Source: Algoriphagus vanfongensis DSM 17529 (lineage in GTDB: Bacteria; Bacteroidota; Bacteroidia; Cytophagales; Cyclobacteriaceae). From it: a DNA stretch of 64,000 nucleotides. The notes beneath the pieces are model-generated. The model had not been told where the DNA came from. It ran no database searches and worked only from the letters and a program-made list of their open reading frames with translations. The position numbers and the translations under genes were made by a program. The stretch is taken from contig NZ_AUBX01000017.1 of NCBI RefSeq assembly GCF_000429465.1, forward strand, positions 166,094-230,093. Direction: 5' to 3'. Shown piece by piece: positions 26,448 to 35,829 of this stretch (positions are counted from its first letter, which is position 1; every line of letters begins with the position of its first letter).

Positions 26448-27242
26448 ATGGAGAAGTCACTATTTGAAATAAAACAGATGGATTGTCCTTCCGAGGAAAA
26501 TCTGATTCGGATAAAGTTGGATGGAATTACTTCTGTTAAAAACCTGGAGTTTGATATACCCAACAGAAGATTGATTGTCTTTCATATGGGGGAAATAGAA
26601 CAGATTGAAAAGTCAATTTATGAATTGAATTTGGGAAGTAGGAAACTATCCACAGAACTTACTAACCAGACTGATTTCCTTGAGGATTCCAACCAGAAAA
26701 GGCTCCTCTGGTATGTACTTGCAATCAACTTCGTTTTTTTTCTTATCGAAATGGCTACAGGAATATTTTCCAAATCCATGGGGTTGGTTGCGGACAGTTT
26801 AGATATGCTTGCAGATAGCTTAGTGTATGGCATTAGTATATTTGCGGTGGGAGGGACTATTCGGAAGAAAAAACGAATTTCAAAACTTGCGGGGTATTTT
26901 CAAATTGTACTTGCTCTAATAGGTTTTTCAGAAGTGTTAAGTAGGTTTTTCGGGATGGAAGAAGTTCCCAACTTTTCAACGATGTTTATAGTTTCAATTT
27001 TTGCACTACTCGCTAATGCTCTTTGTCTTTACCTTTTACAAAGGTCAAAAAGTAAAGAAGATGCTCACATGAAGGCAAGTATGATTTTCACCTCCAATGA
27101 TGTAATCATAAACTTAGGCGTTATAGTAGCTGCTCTTTTGGTCAACTGGTTGAATTCCAGTCTTCCAGATTTGATCATTGGAGGAGTAGTTTTTGTTTTG
27201 GTGGTCCAGGGTGCATTCAGAATTTTGAAATTGAGCAAATAG
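26448..27242 (+). CDS. CDF-like cation transporter with N-terminal metal-associated domain
   Basis: A 264-residue protein. Residues 1-70 form an HMA-like ferredoxin fold whose loop reads MDCPSEE, so only one Cys of the usual CxxC remains. Residues 80-264 are a cation diffusion facilitator-like membrane domain with about six helices, including ADSLDMLADSLVYG and FTSNDVIINLGVIVAA, where Asp/Asn residues stand at metal-site positions. It would exchange divalent metal for protons at the inner membrane. It ends the + strand metal operon, 41 bases after the P1B-4 ATPase, and converges on the PepSY gene. Confidence 0.82.
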   Translation: MEKSLFEIKQMDCPSEENLIRIKLDGITSVKNLEFDIPNRRLIVFHMGEIEQIEKSIYELNLGSRKLSTELTNQTDFLEDSNQKRLLWYVLAINFVFFLIEMATGIFSKSMGLVADSLDMLADSLVYGISIFAVGGTIRKKKRISKLAGYFQIVLALIGFSEVLSRFFGMEEVPNFSTMFIVSIFALLANALCLYLLQRSKSKEDAHMKASMIFTSNDVIINLGVIVAALLVNWLNSSLPDLIIGGVVFVLVVQGAFRILKLSK

Positions 27243-27285
27243 GGAGTTATATAATTTTAATAAACTTTACTCAACATGGAGAATT

Positions 27286-27981
27286 CTATTTTTTAGAGTG
27301 CCTTTTTTTCTTAAGAGTCATGATGAATAAAGTGAAACCTGACCCTACAGCCGCTAACCCAGCAAGAGAAAATATCCTTAAGAGGAGGTTGTTGAAGTTG
27401 TCTCTCCCCGCATAGTCCATAGTGTGGAACATCCAAAGAAAGTCAAACCAACGCCAAGCTCGGTGCCTGACTTTGGTAAACTGGCCACTCTTAGCATCTA
27501 CATATGCTACCAGATTTTCAGAGGTATCGAAATGTATTGCCCATGCAGGAAGCGATGTACCTCGGTATTCGTGATGAGCCCCAGCATCAGTCAGGTAATT
27601 AACTTCCCTGATTTGGAGATTTTCTTTGATATAAATTTGAGCGATTTCTCGTGCTTCAGCCTCAGAAATCTCTGAATGAAGCTTTCCTGATTTAGCATCA
27701 AATAGCTTGCTTTCATTCACCCAATAGTAGGGTTCATGATTTACAAATCTAAGTTCTAGGGTTGAGATCTTTAGGGTGGAATCGAGCTGATTGATGTCGA
27801 TTAGTTCGCTAGCATTTTCATGCATCATATGATCATTACGAAAATGATCTCCATGTATTTCATCGATATCTGTCCAACTGAAGTATAGCCCGGAAATAGT
27901 CCAAAAGATAAATTGGATTCCTATAAATACACCTAGAAATCTATGGATTCTCCGTGCATAATATTGATTGTTTTTTCTCAT
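27286..27981 (-). CDS. PepSY-type membrane protein
   Basis: A 231-residue membrane protein starting MRKNNQYYARRIHRFLGVFI, with a first helix (FLGVFIGIQFIFWTISGLYF), a periplasmic PepSY-like region (including AEAREIAQIYI), and a second helix pair near residues 195-220 followed by a basic tail. The layout resembles PepSY-associated TM proteins, which may reduce metals or help iron/copper handling. It overlaps the start of the DUF2911 gene by one base, so the two are translationally coupled, at the end of the - strand copper operon. Confidence 0.75.
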   Translation of the reverse strand: MRKNNQYYARRIHRFLGVFIGIQFIFWTISGLYFSWTDIDEIHGDHFRNDHMMHENASELIDINQLDSTLKISTLELRFVNHEPYYWVNESKLFDAKSGKLHSEISEAEAREIAQIYIKENLQIREVNYLTDAGAHHEYRGTSLPAWAIHFDTSENLVAYVDAKSGQFTKVRHRAWRWFDFLWMFHTMDYAGRDNFNNLLLRIFSLAGLAAVGSGFTLFIMTLKKKRHSKK

Positions 27982-28580
27982 TATTCAGCGTTCACTGCTT
28001 CAAACGAGACCTTAGTCTTGTCCCATGAAATTGCGACTGTAGTTGTTTTGGCATCTTTTTCTTTGACTTCGAAAGTCAGCGCTTCCACAGTTTCATTTAA
28101 TTTTTCTGGTTTTACATTGATCCTGATCAGATCATTGGAAGCATTATAGTCATCTGCCAAATGCATGTCCCAATCCTGATTCAGTATTATTGTCCATTCC
28201 TCTTTTCCTGGGATGGTAAAAAGCCCATATTGGCCAGCCTTTATCGTTTCGCCGTTTATGATCACATCTTTGTCAAATTTGATATTGGTAGCTTTGTGGG
28301 CACCTGTCACCCAGACTTCATTATAAGCCACAAGCCCGCCAAAAATCTGTCTCCCTCTTACACTTGGGGCACTGTAATCAATATGAATATGATTACCACC
28401 TGTCATGGCCATAGCTGAAGTTCGGGGGCTTTTGGGTACTTCCGCGGGCTTCGCCTCATGAATTTCATGTGATTCTGATTCCATTTGATGTTCCATGTGA
28501 TCAATTTCATTGCTTTCTTTTTCCTTTGGATTGCACGCTACTATGGCAGCGAAGGCGAGTACAATAAGATTTGCTTTCAT
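27981..28580 (-). CDS. DUF2911 lipoprotein
   Basis: A 199-residue protein with lipobox VLAFAAIVAC at its start and a Glu/His-rich linker (DHMEHQMESESHEIHEAKP) that could bind copper. The body matches DUF2911: SVRGRQIFGGLVAYNEVWVT, a GxNxAT-like stretch (GAHKATNIKF), and AGQYGLFTIPGKEEWTIILN. The family occurs widely in Bacteroidota and its function is not established. The His-rich linker and its place between the CopB-type ATPase and the PepSY protein tie it to copper stress. It lies 131 bases downstream of the ATPase gene. Confidence 0.85.
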   Translation of the reverse strand: MKANLIVLAFAAIVACNPKEKESNEIDHMEHQMESESHEIHEAKPAEVPKSPRTSAMAMTGGNHIHIDYSAPSVRGRQIFGGLVAYNEVWVTGAHKATNIKFDKDVIINGETIKAGQYGLFTIPGKEEWTIILNQDWDMHLADDYNASNDLIRINVKPEKLNETVEALTFEVKEKDAKTTTVAISWDKTKVSFEAVNAE

Positions 28581-28711
28581 TTTTATATGATTTTGAATTT
28601 TAAGGATAGATTTTATGAGTTATTAATTAATCGCAATTAATAATTTAAGGGAAACATTTCTGTTCCAACTCTCGATGGGTATTATTGTGTTTTTCATTGG
28701 GGGAGCTTTAG

Positions 28712-30727
28712 TTAAGATTTGATCTGTCGTTTTAATAATTGAGCATTAAATGCAACAATGACTGTGCTTAGACTCATTAGCGCTGCACCAATAGCTGGGC
28801 TTAGGATAATTCCTGCACCTGCTAATACTCCTGCGGCGAGCGGAACCGCTACAATGTTGTAACCTGCTGCCCACCAGATATTCTGCATCATTTTCTTATA
28901 AGTTGCTGTACCGAATAGGATTAGGTTGGCGATATCATTTGGATTACTATTGACCAAAATAATATCTGCCGTTTCGGCAGCAACGTCTGTTCCTGATCCC
29001 ACTGCTATTCCTACATTTGCCTGTGCCAATGCTGGAGCATCATTGACACCATCTCCGGTCATTGCGACGAATTCATCTTTTGCTTGAAGATTTTTGATTA
29101 TAGCTTGTTTATCTTCCGGCATCACCTCTGAATAGTAGCCATCTAGTCCAAGAGTACCACTCACAGCTTTGGCCACTATTTCATTGTCACCAGTAGCCAT
29201 AAAGATTTTTATCCCTTGCTTTTTGAGTGTGTCGACAGCTTCTTGAGACTCCTCACGGATTTCATCTGCCAATGCGATGTAACCAATAAGTATTTCGTCC
29301 ATCAGGACAAAGACCACTGTTTCATCTTCTGTTTTAAAAGCCCCATCAGGTTGCTCTATGCCTTTTTGTTTTAATCCGCCTGGGCTTAAAATATTTATCT
29401 CTTTCCCGTCAAGATTGGCTTTTATGCCCATGCCGGTGATGTTTTGGAAGTTTTCGGGCTTGCCTAACTTCAAGTCTAGCTCATTGGACTTTTTGACGAT
29501 ACCTGCCGCAATTGGATGTTCAGAACTGTTTTCTAGAGTAGCAGCTATGCCTAATAAATCTTGATCCTTTAGGTCATCTTTTACACTTTTATATCGGGTT
29601 ACCCCGAATTCACCTTTGGTTAAGGTTCCTGTCTTGTCAAAAATTACGGTAGTCAGTTTCCTTGAATTTTCAAATGCAGTCCTATTGCGGATTAATAAAC
29701 CATGTTTTGCTGAAACCGCAGTTGAAATCGCAACTACCAATGGTACAGCAAGTCCCAAAGCATGGGGACAAGAAATGATCATGACTGTGACCATTCTTTC
29801 CAACGCATAGTTAAACTCCTTACCTAGGCTTAACCAAACAACCAAGGTAATAATCCCTGCTGCTAATGCGATGTAAAATAACCAGCCAGCAGCTTTGTCA
29901 GCCAAATTTTGGGTGTTAGACTTTGTTTTTTGGGCTTCCGTGACCAATCCAATTACTTTGGACAAATAAGATTCTTCACCGGTATGTTTCACTATGATTT
30001 TAAGTGCTCCGTTGTCATTGACAGATCCGCCGATTACCTCATCATCTTTTTGTTTTGCCACTGGTTTGGATTCTCCTGTCAGCATGGATTCATTCACATG
30101 ACTATTTCCCTCAAGGATTTGACCGTCAGCAGGAATTTTTTCACCGGGTCTTACCAAAATTTTGTCTCCAAATTTTAGCTCTGCAATCGGAACATCTTCG
30201 GATTCTCCATTTTCCTTTATTCTTCTTGCCTCAGAGGGCATCATCTTTGCCAATTCTTGAAGGGCATTTGAAGCCCCCATTACAGATTTCATTTCAATCC
30301 AATGACCCAACAGCATGATGTCAATCAAACTGACTAATTCCCAAAAGAATATTTTTCCTTCCAAACCAAAGACCACTGCGGAGCTATAGAAATAGGCTAC
30401 TGAAATCGCAAGTGCAATCAATGTCATCATGCCCGGTTTTTTCTTTTTCAATTCGTCGACCATCCCTTTTAAAAAAGGCCAGCCTCCATAAAAGAAGACA
30501 ACAGATGAAAGTGTGAATTGCAAATACCTGTCACCTTCGAATCTAAATTCATAGCCCAAGAGTCCTTGGATCATCGGTGCTAAGACTACTATTGGCAATG
30601 TGATCACCAGAGAAATCCAAAATCGCTTTTTGAAATCCTGGATCATATGCATATGATGCATGCTATGATCATGACTTTTCATTACATGCTTTTCCGTTTG
30701 ATGATGCTGATGGCTTGAATGTTCCAT
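28712..30727 (-). CDS. copB: CopB-type copper P-type ATPase (P1B-3, CPH motif)
   Basis: A 671-residue inner-membrane ATPase. The first 30 residues are a His/Met-rich metal-binding tail (HSSHQHHQ, HDHSMHHMHM) in place of a CxxC domain. The transport helix carries CPH at 320-322, and TGES, DKTGT and GDGVNDAPAL motifs are intact. CPH with a His-rich N-terminus marks the P1B-3 group, which exports copper from the cytoplasm. It follows the multicopper oxidase gene by 33 bases, so both are probably transcribed together from upstream of 33517. Confidence 0.92.
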   Translation of the reverse strand: MEHSSHQHHQTEKHVMKSHDHSMHHMHMIQDFKKRFWISLVITLPIVVLAPMIQGLLGYEFRFEGDRYLQFTLSSVVFFYGGWPFLKGMVDELKKKKPGMMTLIALAISVAYFYSSAVVFGLEGKIFFWELVSLIDIMLLGHWIEMKSVMGASNALQELAKMMPSEARRIKENGESEDVPIAELKFGDKILVRPGEKIPADGQILEGNSHVNESMLTGESKPVAKQKDDEVIGGSVNDNGALKIIVKHTGEESYLSKVIGLVTEAQKTKSNTQNLADKAAGWLFYIALAAGIITLVVWLSLGKEFNYALERMVTVMIISCPHALGLAVPLVVAISTAVSAKHGLLIRNRTAFENSRKLTTVIFDKTGTLTKGEFGVTRYKSVKDDLKDQDLLGIAATLENSSEHPIAAGIVKKSNELDLKLGKPENFQNITGMGIKANLDGKEINILSPGGLKQKGIEQPDGAFKTEDETVVFVLMDEILIGYIALADEIREESQEAVDTLKKQGIKIFMATGDNEIVAKAVSGTLGLDGYYSEVMPEDKQAIIKNLQAKDEFVAMTGDGVNDAPALAQANVGIAVGSGTDVAAETADIILVNSNPNDIANLILFGTATYKKMMQNIWWAAGYNIVAVPLAAGVLAGAGIILSPAIGAALMSLSTVIVAFNAQLLKRQIKS

Positions 30728-30760
30728 TTTGAATTTGTTTTAATGGCTTTGAGTAAGAAA

Positions 30761-33055
30761 TTAAAATCTAATTGTTAATCCTCCGCCAGCTCCAAAGCGG
30801 TTGTCATAACTTCCCATAATTGAGAAGTTTCGGGAAAATATGTAGCTGGCTCCTGCAGACCAGGTAGTCTCACCTTTGTAAGTGGAATTTTCCCTTGATT
30901 CTGCAAGAGAATCAATCCAACCAAAATCCATTTGATACTCATAATTAGCGAAAATGGAAGTACGTGGGAAAATCATAATCTCCCTGCTGATCCTAAACTC
31001 TGGCCTAAGTTTGCTATCCAGTCTTACATCCAGGTCAAATAAATAAGGAGTAAGGAATCGAAAACCAACCATGGCAGTGGTATTTATCTCTTCAAGGCTT
31101 TCCGCCAGTTCATTTTCCATGTTCACTCCAGCGAATACTCTGAAGTAATCATAGAGGTATCTTTCATAGCTTACCTCTGCTTCAAAATTCTGGTTAAATC
31201 CATATTCCAAATCAAAGTTAAACTGATTGCGGATGTTGGATGACATCAAGTTTAGTCCTATCATTTGGGTGGCTACATTCGCAGTTCCCCAGGTAAAATA
31301 TTCATCACTTTCCTTAATGAGATTTTTCAGAGGGAATTCCTTCAATCTAGGATCTCTTGGAGTATCATAAGAAAATACACGAGCCATTCCTCCCATCATG
31401 TGATAGAGCACGTGGCAATGAAAAAACCAATCCCCTTCTTCTGTCCCTTCGAATTCAATCGTAATTTTCTGCATAGGGGGAATATTCACGGTGTGCTTAA
31501 GGGGTGAATATTCTCCTTGGTCATTAACTACTCTGAAGAAGTGTCCGTGGAGATGCATAGGGTGATGCATCATGGTAAGGTTGTTTAAAGTTATTCGAGT
31601 CACTTTCCCGCCCTCGATTTTTATCTTGTCGGCTTCCGCTAATGGAACTCCATTCATACTCCAGATGTAGCGCCACATATTTCCTGTGAGATTCAGCAAT
31701 ACTTCATTTACAGGTTCATCGGCTGGGAAACTGGTTTTTTCAGGAGATTTGAGGTAGTTATAATTGTACTCAGCAAACATATCCATACCAGGCATTTTGC
31801 CCATAGAGGCTTCCATATTAGAATTCATTTCCATCTGGGAATGGTCTTTTGGTTTTGGTAATTTTTCCATCTCTGAATGATCCATTTCATCCATGTTCAT
31901 TTTTTCTTCCATATGCATTCCCCACTTTTCTTCCATCTCATCAGGCTCTTCTTCAGAAGGGTTGAATTTCATCGCAGGAGCACCCATTTTCATATCCATT
32001 TTCGCCATTTGCATCATCATTCCGATTTTATCTGGGCGTGGTACATCTGGGGCGCTAAGTATTTTGCCATTACCTAAGTAGGCTGAGGTTTGTCCCGAGC
32101 CATCTTGAGCGGTAGCTCTGATTTCTATTTTCCCGGACTCAGGAATAGTTATAATAAAATCGTATGTCTCAGCGATGGCAATAAATGTCTTATTGTGGAT
32201 GACTGGTTCTACATCCAGACCGTCTGCAGAAACAAGTAAAGGATCTTTTACCCCGAATGTCAGCCAATATTGGGAAGAGGCGGAACCATTGATGAAGCGA
32301 ACACGAACTTTTTCTCCAGGTTTTAAATCGGGATACTCAGTGATAGGTAGGCCGTTATTTAGGAAAGCATTGTAGTAGATGTCTGCAATGTCTGCACCTT
32401 CCATTCTTTGCTTCCAAAAATTCATCTGAGCTCCGAATCCTCCCCTTGCAATCACTTGATTGAGAGGGGTTGCAGTTCCTTTTTTGATGTTATACCATTC
32501 ATTTCCCCTTTTAAGGTTTCGCAGTACATTCATAGCTTTTTGATTGGTCCAATCAGAAAGAAGAATGACTAGATCGGAATCATATTCTAGCTTTTTTTCT
32601 TTCGGCTCAATGACTATGGAACCGTAAACACCACTTTGTTCCTGAAGCATAGTATGAGAATGATACCAATAAGTACCGGATTGCTTTAAGGGGAACTCAT
32701 ATTTTTGGGTTTCTCCAGGGAGAATGGGAGGTGTGGTCAAATAAGGAACTCCATCAAAGAAATTTGGCAGAAGGATTCCATGCCAATGCACAGAAGTCTC
32801 AACATCCATTTCATTTTTGACATAAATAATAGCATATCCACCTTCTTGAAAAGTCAAAGTAGGCCCTGGAATTGTACCATTGACAGTCATGGCGGGTACG
32901 GGTTTTTCTGCATTATTTACCATATCCTTTTTAATGGACAAAGTATATATTGCCGTATCTATTGGAGACGTAAGTGAATTTCCAAAGCAGGTACTGCCAC
33001 TTATTGCTAGAATTACCAAAACTGCTTTAATAAAATATTTTTGTTGAAGGTTCAT
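30761..33055 (-). CDS. Multicopper oxidase fused to a CopB-like outer-membrane barrel
   Basis: A 764-residue exported protein with signal peptide MNLQQKYFIKAVLVILAISG. Residues about 30-565 are a three-domain multicopper oxidase: HWHGI at 90-94, WYHSH at 130-134, HPMHLHGHFF and HCHVLYHMM supply the type 1, 2 and 3 copper ligands. A Met/His/Glu-rich insert (WGMHMEEKMNMDEMDHSEME region) probably binds cuprous ions. Residues about 585-764 resemble the CopB copper-resistance barrel, ending in Phe as outer-membrane proteins do. In CopA/CopB systems these are separate genes. Likely role: periplasmic oxidation of Cu(I) tethered to the outer membrane. Confidence 0.9.
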   Translation of the reverse strand: MNLQQKYFIKAVLVILAISGSTCFGNSLTSPIDTAIYTLSIKKDMVNNAEKPVPAMTVNGTIPGPTLTFQEGGYAIIYVKNEMDVETSVHWHGILLPNFFDGVPYLTTPPILPGETQKYEFPLKQSGTYWYHSHTMLQEQSGVYGSIVIEPKEKKLEYDSDLVILLSDWTNQKAMNVLRNLKRGNEWYNIKKGTATPLNQVIARGGFGAQMNFWKQRMEGADIADIYYNAFLNNGLPITEYPDLKPGEKVRVRFINGSASSQYWLTFGVKDPLLVSADGLDVEPVIHNKTFIAIAETYDFIITIPESGKIEIRATAQDGSGQTSAYLGNGKILSAPDVPRPDKIGMMMQMAKMDMKMGAPAMKFNPSEEEPDEMEEKWGMHMEEKMNMDEMDHSEMEKLPKPKDHSQMEMNSNMEASMGKMPGMDMFAEYNYNYLKSPEKTSFPADEPVNEVLLNLTGNMWRYIWSMNGVPLAEADKIKIEGGKVTRITLNNLTMMHHPMHLHGHFFRVVNDQGEYSPLKHTVNIPPMQKITIEFEGTEEGDWFFHCHVLYHMMGGMARVFSYDTPRDPRLKEFPLKNLIKESDEYFTWGTANVATQMIGLNLMSSNIRNQFNFDLEYGFNQNFEAEVSYERYLYDYFRVFAGVNMENELAESLEEINTTAMVGFRFLTPYLFDLDVRLDSKLRPEFRISREIMIFPRTSIFANYEYQMDFGWIDSLAESRENSTYKGETTWSAGASYIFSRNFSIMGSYDNRFGAGGGLTIRF

Positions 33056-33058
33056 GAC

Positions 33059-33517
33059 TTATTTTTTTGCTTCAAGTCTTTTGATCATCGCTTCCATTTG
33101 AGCTATTTCCCTTTTTTGTGCTTCAATAATATCCTGAGCTAATTTCTGAGCTTCCGGATCCTTTAGATGAGCTTTTTGGCTCACCATTATCGCAGAGGAG
33201 TGATGAGGAATCATTGCTTTCATCCACTGCACATCGGCAATCATCGTTTGATTTCTCAACATCGTCAATGTTCCGATAAAAATGATAAGAGAAGATCCGA
33301 GGATGATGTAGTTGATTTTTTTATTCTCATACATTCCCCACATAAATAACAACATGGAAATGGCCATAGGAGAAACCATCAAGATGGTCATATATGTTCG
33401 GGTAGTACTCAGCATGACATGTTCAAATAAATCCGCATTCAAAAACATCACACCATACATGATGACAAAGGAAACTGCCATCATTGCAGCAAATTTCAAA
33501 TAGTTCTTACTTTTCAT
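33059..33517 (-). CDS. DUF305-family membrane protein
   Basis: A 152-residue protein with about three membrane helices in residues 8-95, then a periplasmic DUF305-type helical domain containing MKAMIPHHSSAIMVSQKAHL and a QKREIAQMEAMI helix. The HH and Met residues are the expected metal-binding points of this ferritin-like family, which is frequent in copper-resistance clusters. It lies 3 bases upstream of the multicopper oxidase and is the first gene of the copper operon on the - strand. Confidence 0.88.
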   Translation of the reverse strand: MKSKNYLKFAAMMAVSFVIMYGVMFLNADLFEHVMLSTTRTYMTILMVSPMAISMLLFMWGMYENKKINYIILGSSLIIFIGTLTMLRNQTMIADVQWMKAMIPHHSSAIMVSQKAHLKDPEAQKLAQDIIEAQKREIAQMEAMIKRLEAKK

Positions 33518-33864
33518 TATTAGTGGGTTTTAGTGGTAGATATAGTGATTTGAGTCATATTTTCTTGCAAGCAAATCGCCAATAAGTCGGAGAAAACAAA
33601 CTGTTGAATAATACCATTATTCCAAATCGAATATGGAGGGAAATGGAAGAAGAATTTTACTCTTCATTTCAGCAAAGTATGCAGTCAAATCGTCCCTTTA
33701 TATCTTTCGATCAGAAAGAATACTTAGGCGCTTTGATTCTCAAGAAAATACTTGGTTGTTTGGTTATACATGATTAAAGCCTGGAAGTTGGAGAGGTTGT
33801 GAATCAGCTAAGTTGTTAAAACTAATAGCAATTAAAGGGGCGATTGCCCGTTCTCCAGTGAGTA
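33518..33864. other. Gap upstream of the copper operon
   Basis: About 350 bases, probably holding the promoter of the - strand copper operon. A 44-residue + strand frame (33643-33777, MEEEFYSSFQQSMQ...) has a GGAGGG run before it but no known homology; I do not call it a gene with confidence. Confidence 0.3.
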
Positions 33865-34278
33865 TTAAATCAAGAATGATTGAAAAAGAACGGTATAGTT
33901 TTTTTCAATCGAGGGAGGGGATTTAATTAGGTGAGTAAAATCTTCTGTAACTATTGGATCAATTCCAAAAATAAAGGATTGGGTAAATGCCGCAATAAAA
34001 ATTAGCCCAACTGAATTTAGTTGAATGTCTTTAAGAAGTTGATCCTCATCGGAATGAATAATTTCAAAACTATTTTGACAACAGGCATTTGAAATAGTTA
34101 AACCTCCATTTTCAGATGAAGTTGACTTTTGGTGATTCATTCCGCAATCCAAATTCTTAGCAGAAAGCCCAACAGCATTTAGCATTTCAGATCCCATGCA
34201 TGTATGACTACTTTTCGCCAAACCAATGTTTGCGAAGAGAAGTAAAAATGCCATTACAATGGAAAATGATTTTTTCAT
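33865..34278 (-). CDS. HYC_CC_PP-family small exported protein
   Basis: A 137-residue protein with signal peptide MKKSFSIVMAFLLLFANIGLA. The hallmarks of the HYC_CC_PP family are visible in variant form: SSHTCMG near the start (HxC), NACCQN in the middle (CC), and KSPPSIEKN near the end (PP). These small Bacteroidota proteins sit next to metal efflux genes and may bind metal in the periplasm; function is not proven. It lies upstream of the copper operon but 348 bases away, so it is probably separately transcribed. Confidence 0.8.
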   Translation of the reverse strand: MKKSFSIVMAFLLLFANIGLAKSSHTCMGSEMLNAVGLSAKNLDCGMNHQKSTSSENGGLTISNACCQNSFEIIHSDEDQLLKDIQLNSVGLIFIAAFTQSFIFGIDPIVTEDFTHLIKSPPSIEKNYTVLFQSFLI

Positions 34279-34589
34279 TTAAGGAATAATTGAAAAACTC
34301 TGATTTTAAAGCTATTTTAATTTATGTGAATTTTACGGAAAAAACTAATTGGGGAATTTTTAAAAGAACCTATTGTTGTCATAAATTTTAAGCCTAAATC
34401 GAATATTGCTTGTCTCACCCATAAAATGGTTTAGTGCGATGCAATTCAACAGTATTCTCATCAATCCAAAAGTTATTTATTATGGAATTAAAAGCTATAA
34501 GTCCAATTCTGCTAGAACTTTAATATTTAAAGTAACTTTTGTAACAGAATAATAATTGGATTAAATCGAGATTTGCACTAAAAAATGCA
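34279..34589. other. Divergent promoter region
   Basis: About 310 AT-rich bases between the divergent HYC_CC_PP and MFS genes. I see no gene and no clean TTG/TAnnTTTG pair. Confidence 0.3.
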
Positions 34590-35807
34590 ATGAAAGATGA
34601 AGTAAGGTTGGGTTTGAAAGAAAATTGGAAGCAATTTGTACTGTTGGTGATTGTGAATTTTTTTGTGGGTGGAATGGTCGGTATGGAGCGGACAGTTTTT
34701 CCTCAGTTTGCCTTACAGGAATTTGGGATTTCTTCCACTTCAGCTATTCTTTCTTTTATTGTCTCTTTTGGTGTGTCCAAAGCCTTGGCAAATTATTTTT
34801 CAGGTCTACTTACCAAGAAAATTGGATCCAAAAATCTACTTTTTATCGGCTGGCTCATTGCCATTCCTATTCCCTTTATACTTATAAATGCTCCTTCATG
34901 GAACTGGGTGATTTTTGCTAATCTATTGTTGGGAATCAGTCAGGGATTGACATGGAGCAGCACCGTTGTGATGAAAATTGATTTGGTGGGAGAGCAGAAC
35001 CGGGGTTTGGCTATGGGCTTGAATGAATTTGCCGGTTATATCTCTGTTGGAGTGATGGCCTTTTTCTCTGGATATATTGCCAACAGATATGGTATTACCC
35101 CTTATCCCTTTTATATCGGTATAGTTCTTTCTTTTACAGGCTTGATATTAACGATCTTCTGGGTCAAGGATACTAGGAGATTTGTAAATAAGGAGAACCG
35201 TACTAGTAATGTTGCTTTATTGGACCAAGTGTTTCTGGAAACAACTTTTAAAAATAAGACACTGAGTTCTGTGACCCAAGCAGGACTGGTTAACAATCTC
35301 AATGACGGGATGATTTGGGGACTATTACCGATTTTGCTTATATCCTTTAATTATAACCAGGAAAATATAGGGCTGGTCACGGCAATTTATCCTGCTATTT
35401 GGGGGATTGGTCAAGCATTTACTGGTAGGTTGTCTGATAAATATTCCAAAAAGGCGCTGTTGTTTTGGGGTATGTTTTTGCAGGGATTGGCAATTCTTCT
35501 GCTGCCAACGAGCGATGAACTTACTGTATTGGCCCTGTTTTCGGCGATTTTGGGTTTAGGAACAGCCTTGGTTTATCCTACTTTTTTATCAACCATTGCC
35601 CTTGCAACCAAACCGGAGCAACGTGCAGAAAGTATAGGGGTATTTAGACTTTGGAGGGACCTCGGATACGCCATTGGAGCTGTCATTTCAGGATTCATTG
35701 CAGATATTTTTGGTTTGGAATATGCAATTATAACAATAGGTATTTTGACGATTGCTTCATCCCTGATTATTAAGTTCCGAATGCCTACAGACTTTCCTAA
35801 GAAATAG
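34590..35807 (+). CDS. MFS transporter
   Basis: A 405-residue membrane protein with about twelve helices and the major facilitator pattern: GVSKALANYFSGLLTKKIGS after helix 2, and the related GQAFTGRLSDKYSKK at the start of the second half. The substrate cannot be told. Its place directly after the copper genes suggests metal or drug efflux, but the family also includes sugar and peptide carriers. It is alone in its transcription unit and ends at a hairpin terminator. Confidence 0.85.
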   Translation: MKDEVRLGLKENWKQFVLLVIVNFFVGGMVGMERTVFPQFALQEFGISSTSAILSFIVSFGVSKALANYFSGLLTKKIGSKNLLFIGWLIAIPIPFILINAPSWNWVIFANLLLGISQGLTWSSTVVMKIDLVGEQNRGLAMGLNEFAGYISVGVMAFFSGYIANRYGITPYPFYIGIVLSFTGLILTIFWVKDTRRFVNKENRTSNVALLDQVFLETTFKNKTLSSVTQAGLVNNLNDGMIWGLLPILLISFNYNQENIGLVTAIYPAIWGIGQAFTGRLSDKYSKKALLFWGMFLQGLAILLLPTSDELTVLALFSAILGLGTALVYPTFLSTIALATKPEQRAESIGVFRLWRDLGYAIGAVISGFIADIFGLEYAIITIGILTIASSLIIKFRMPTDFPKK

Positions 35808-35829
35808 AAAAGGTTGGTTTTTTCTATTT
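35802..35829 (+). terminator. Terminator of the MFS gene
   Basis: AAATAGAAAA (35802-35811) pairs perfectly with TTTTCTATTT (35820-35829) around an 8-base loop, followed by TT. The stem is AT-only, so it is weaker than GC-rich examples, but it lies at the stop codon. Confidence 0.65.

Noticed and set aside
33643..33777. 44-residue frame in the gap upstream of the copper operon
   Set aside because: Short, no similarity recognised, and lies in the expected promoter region of the - strand operon.
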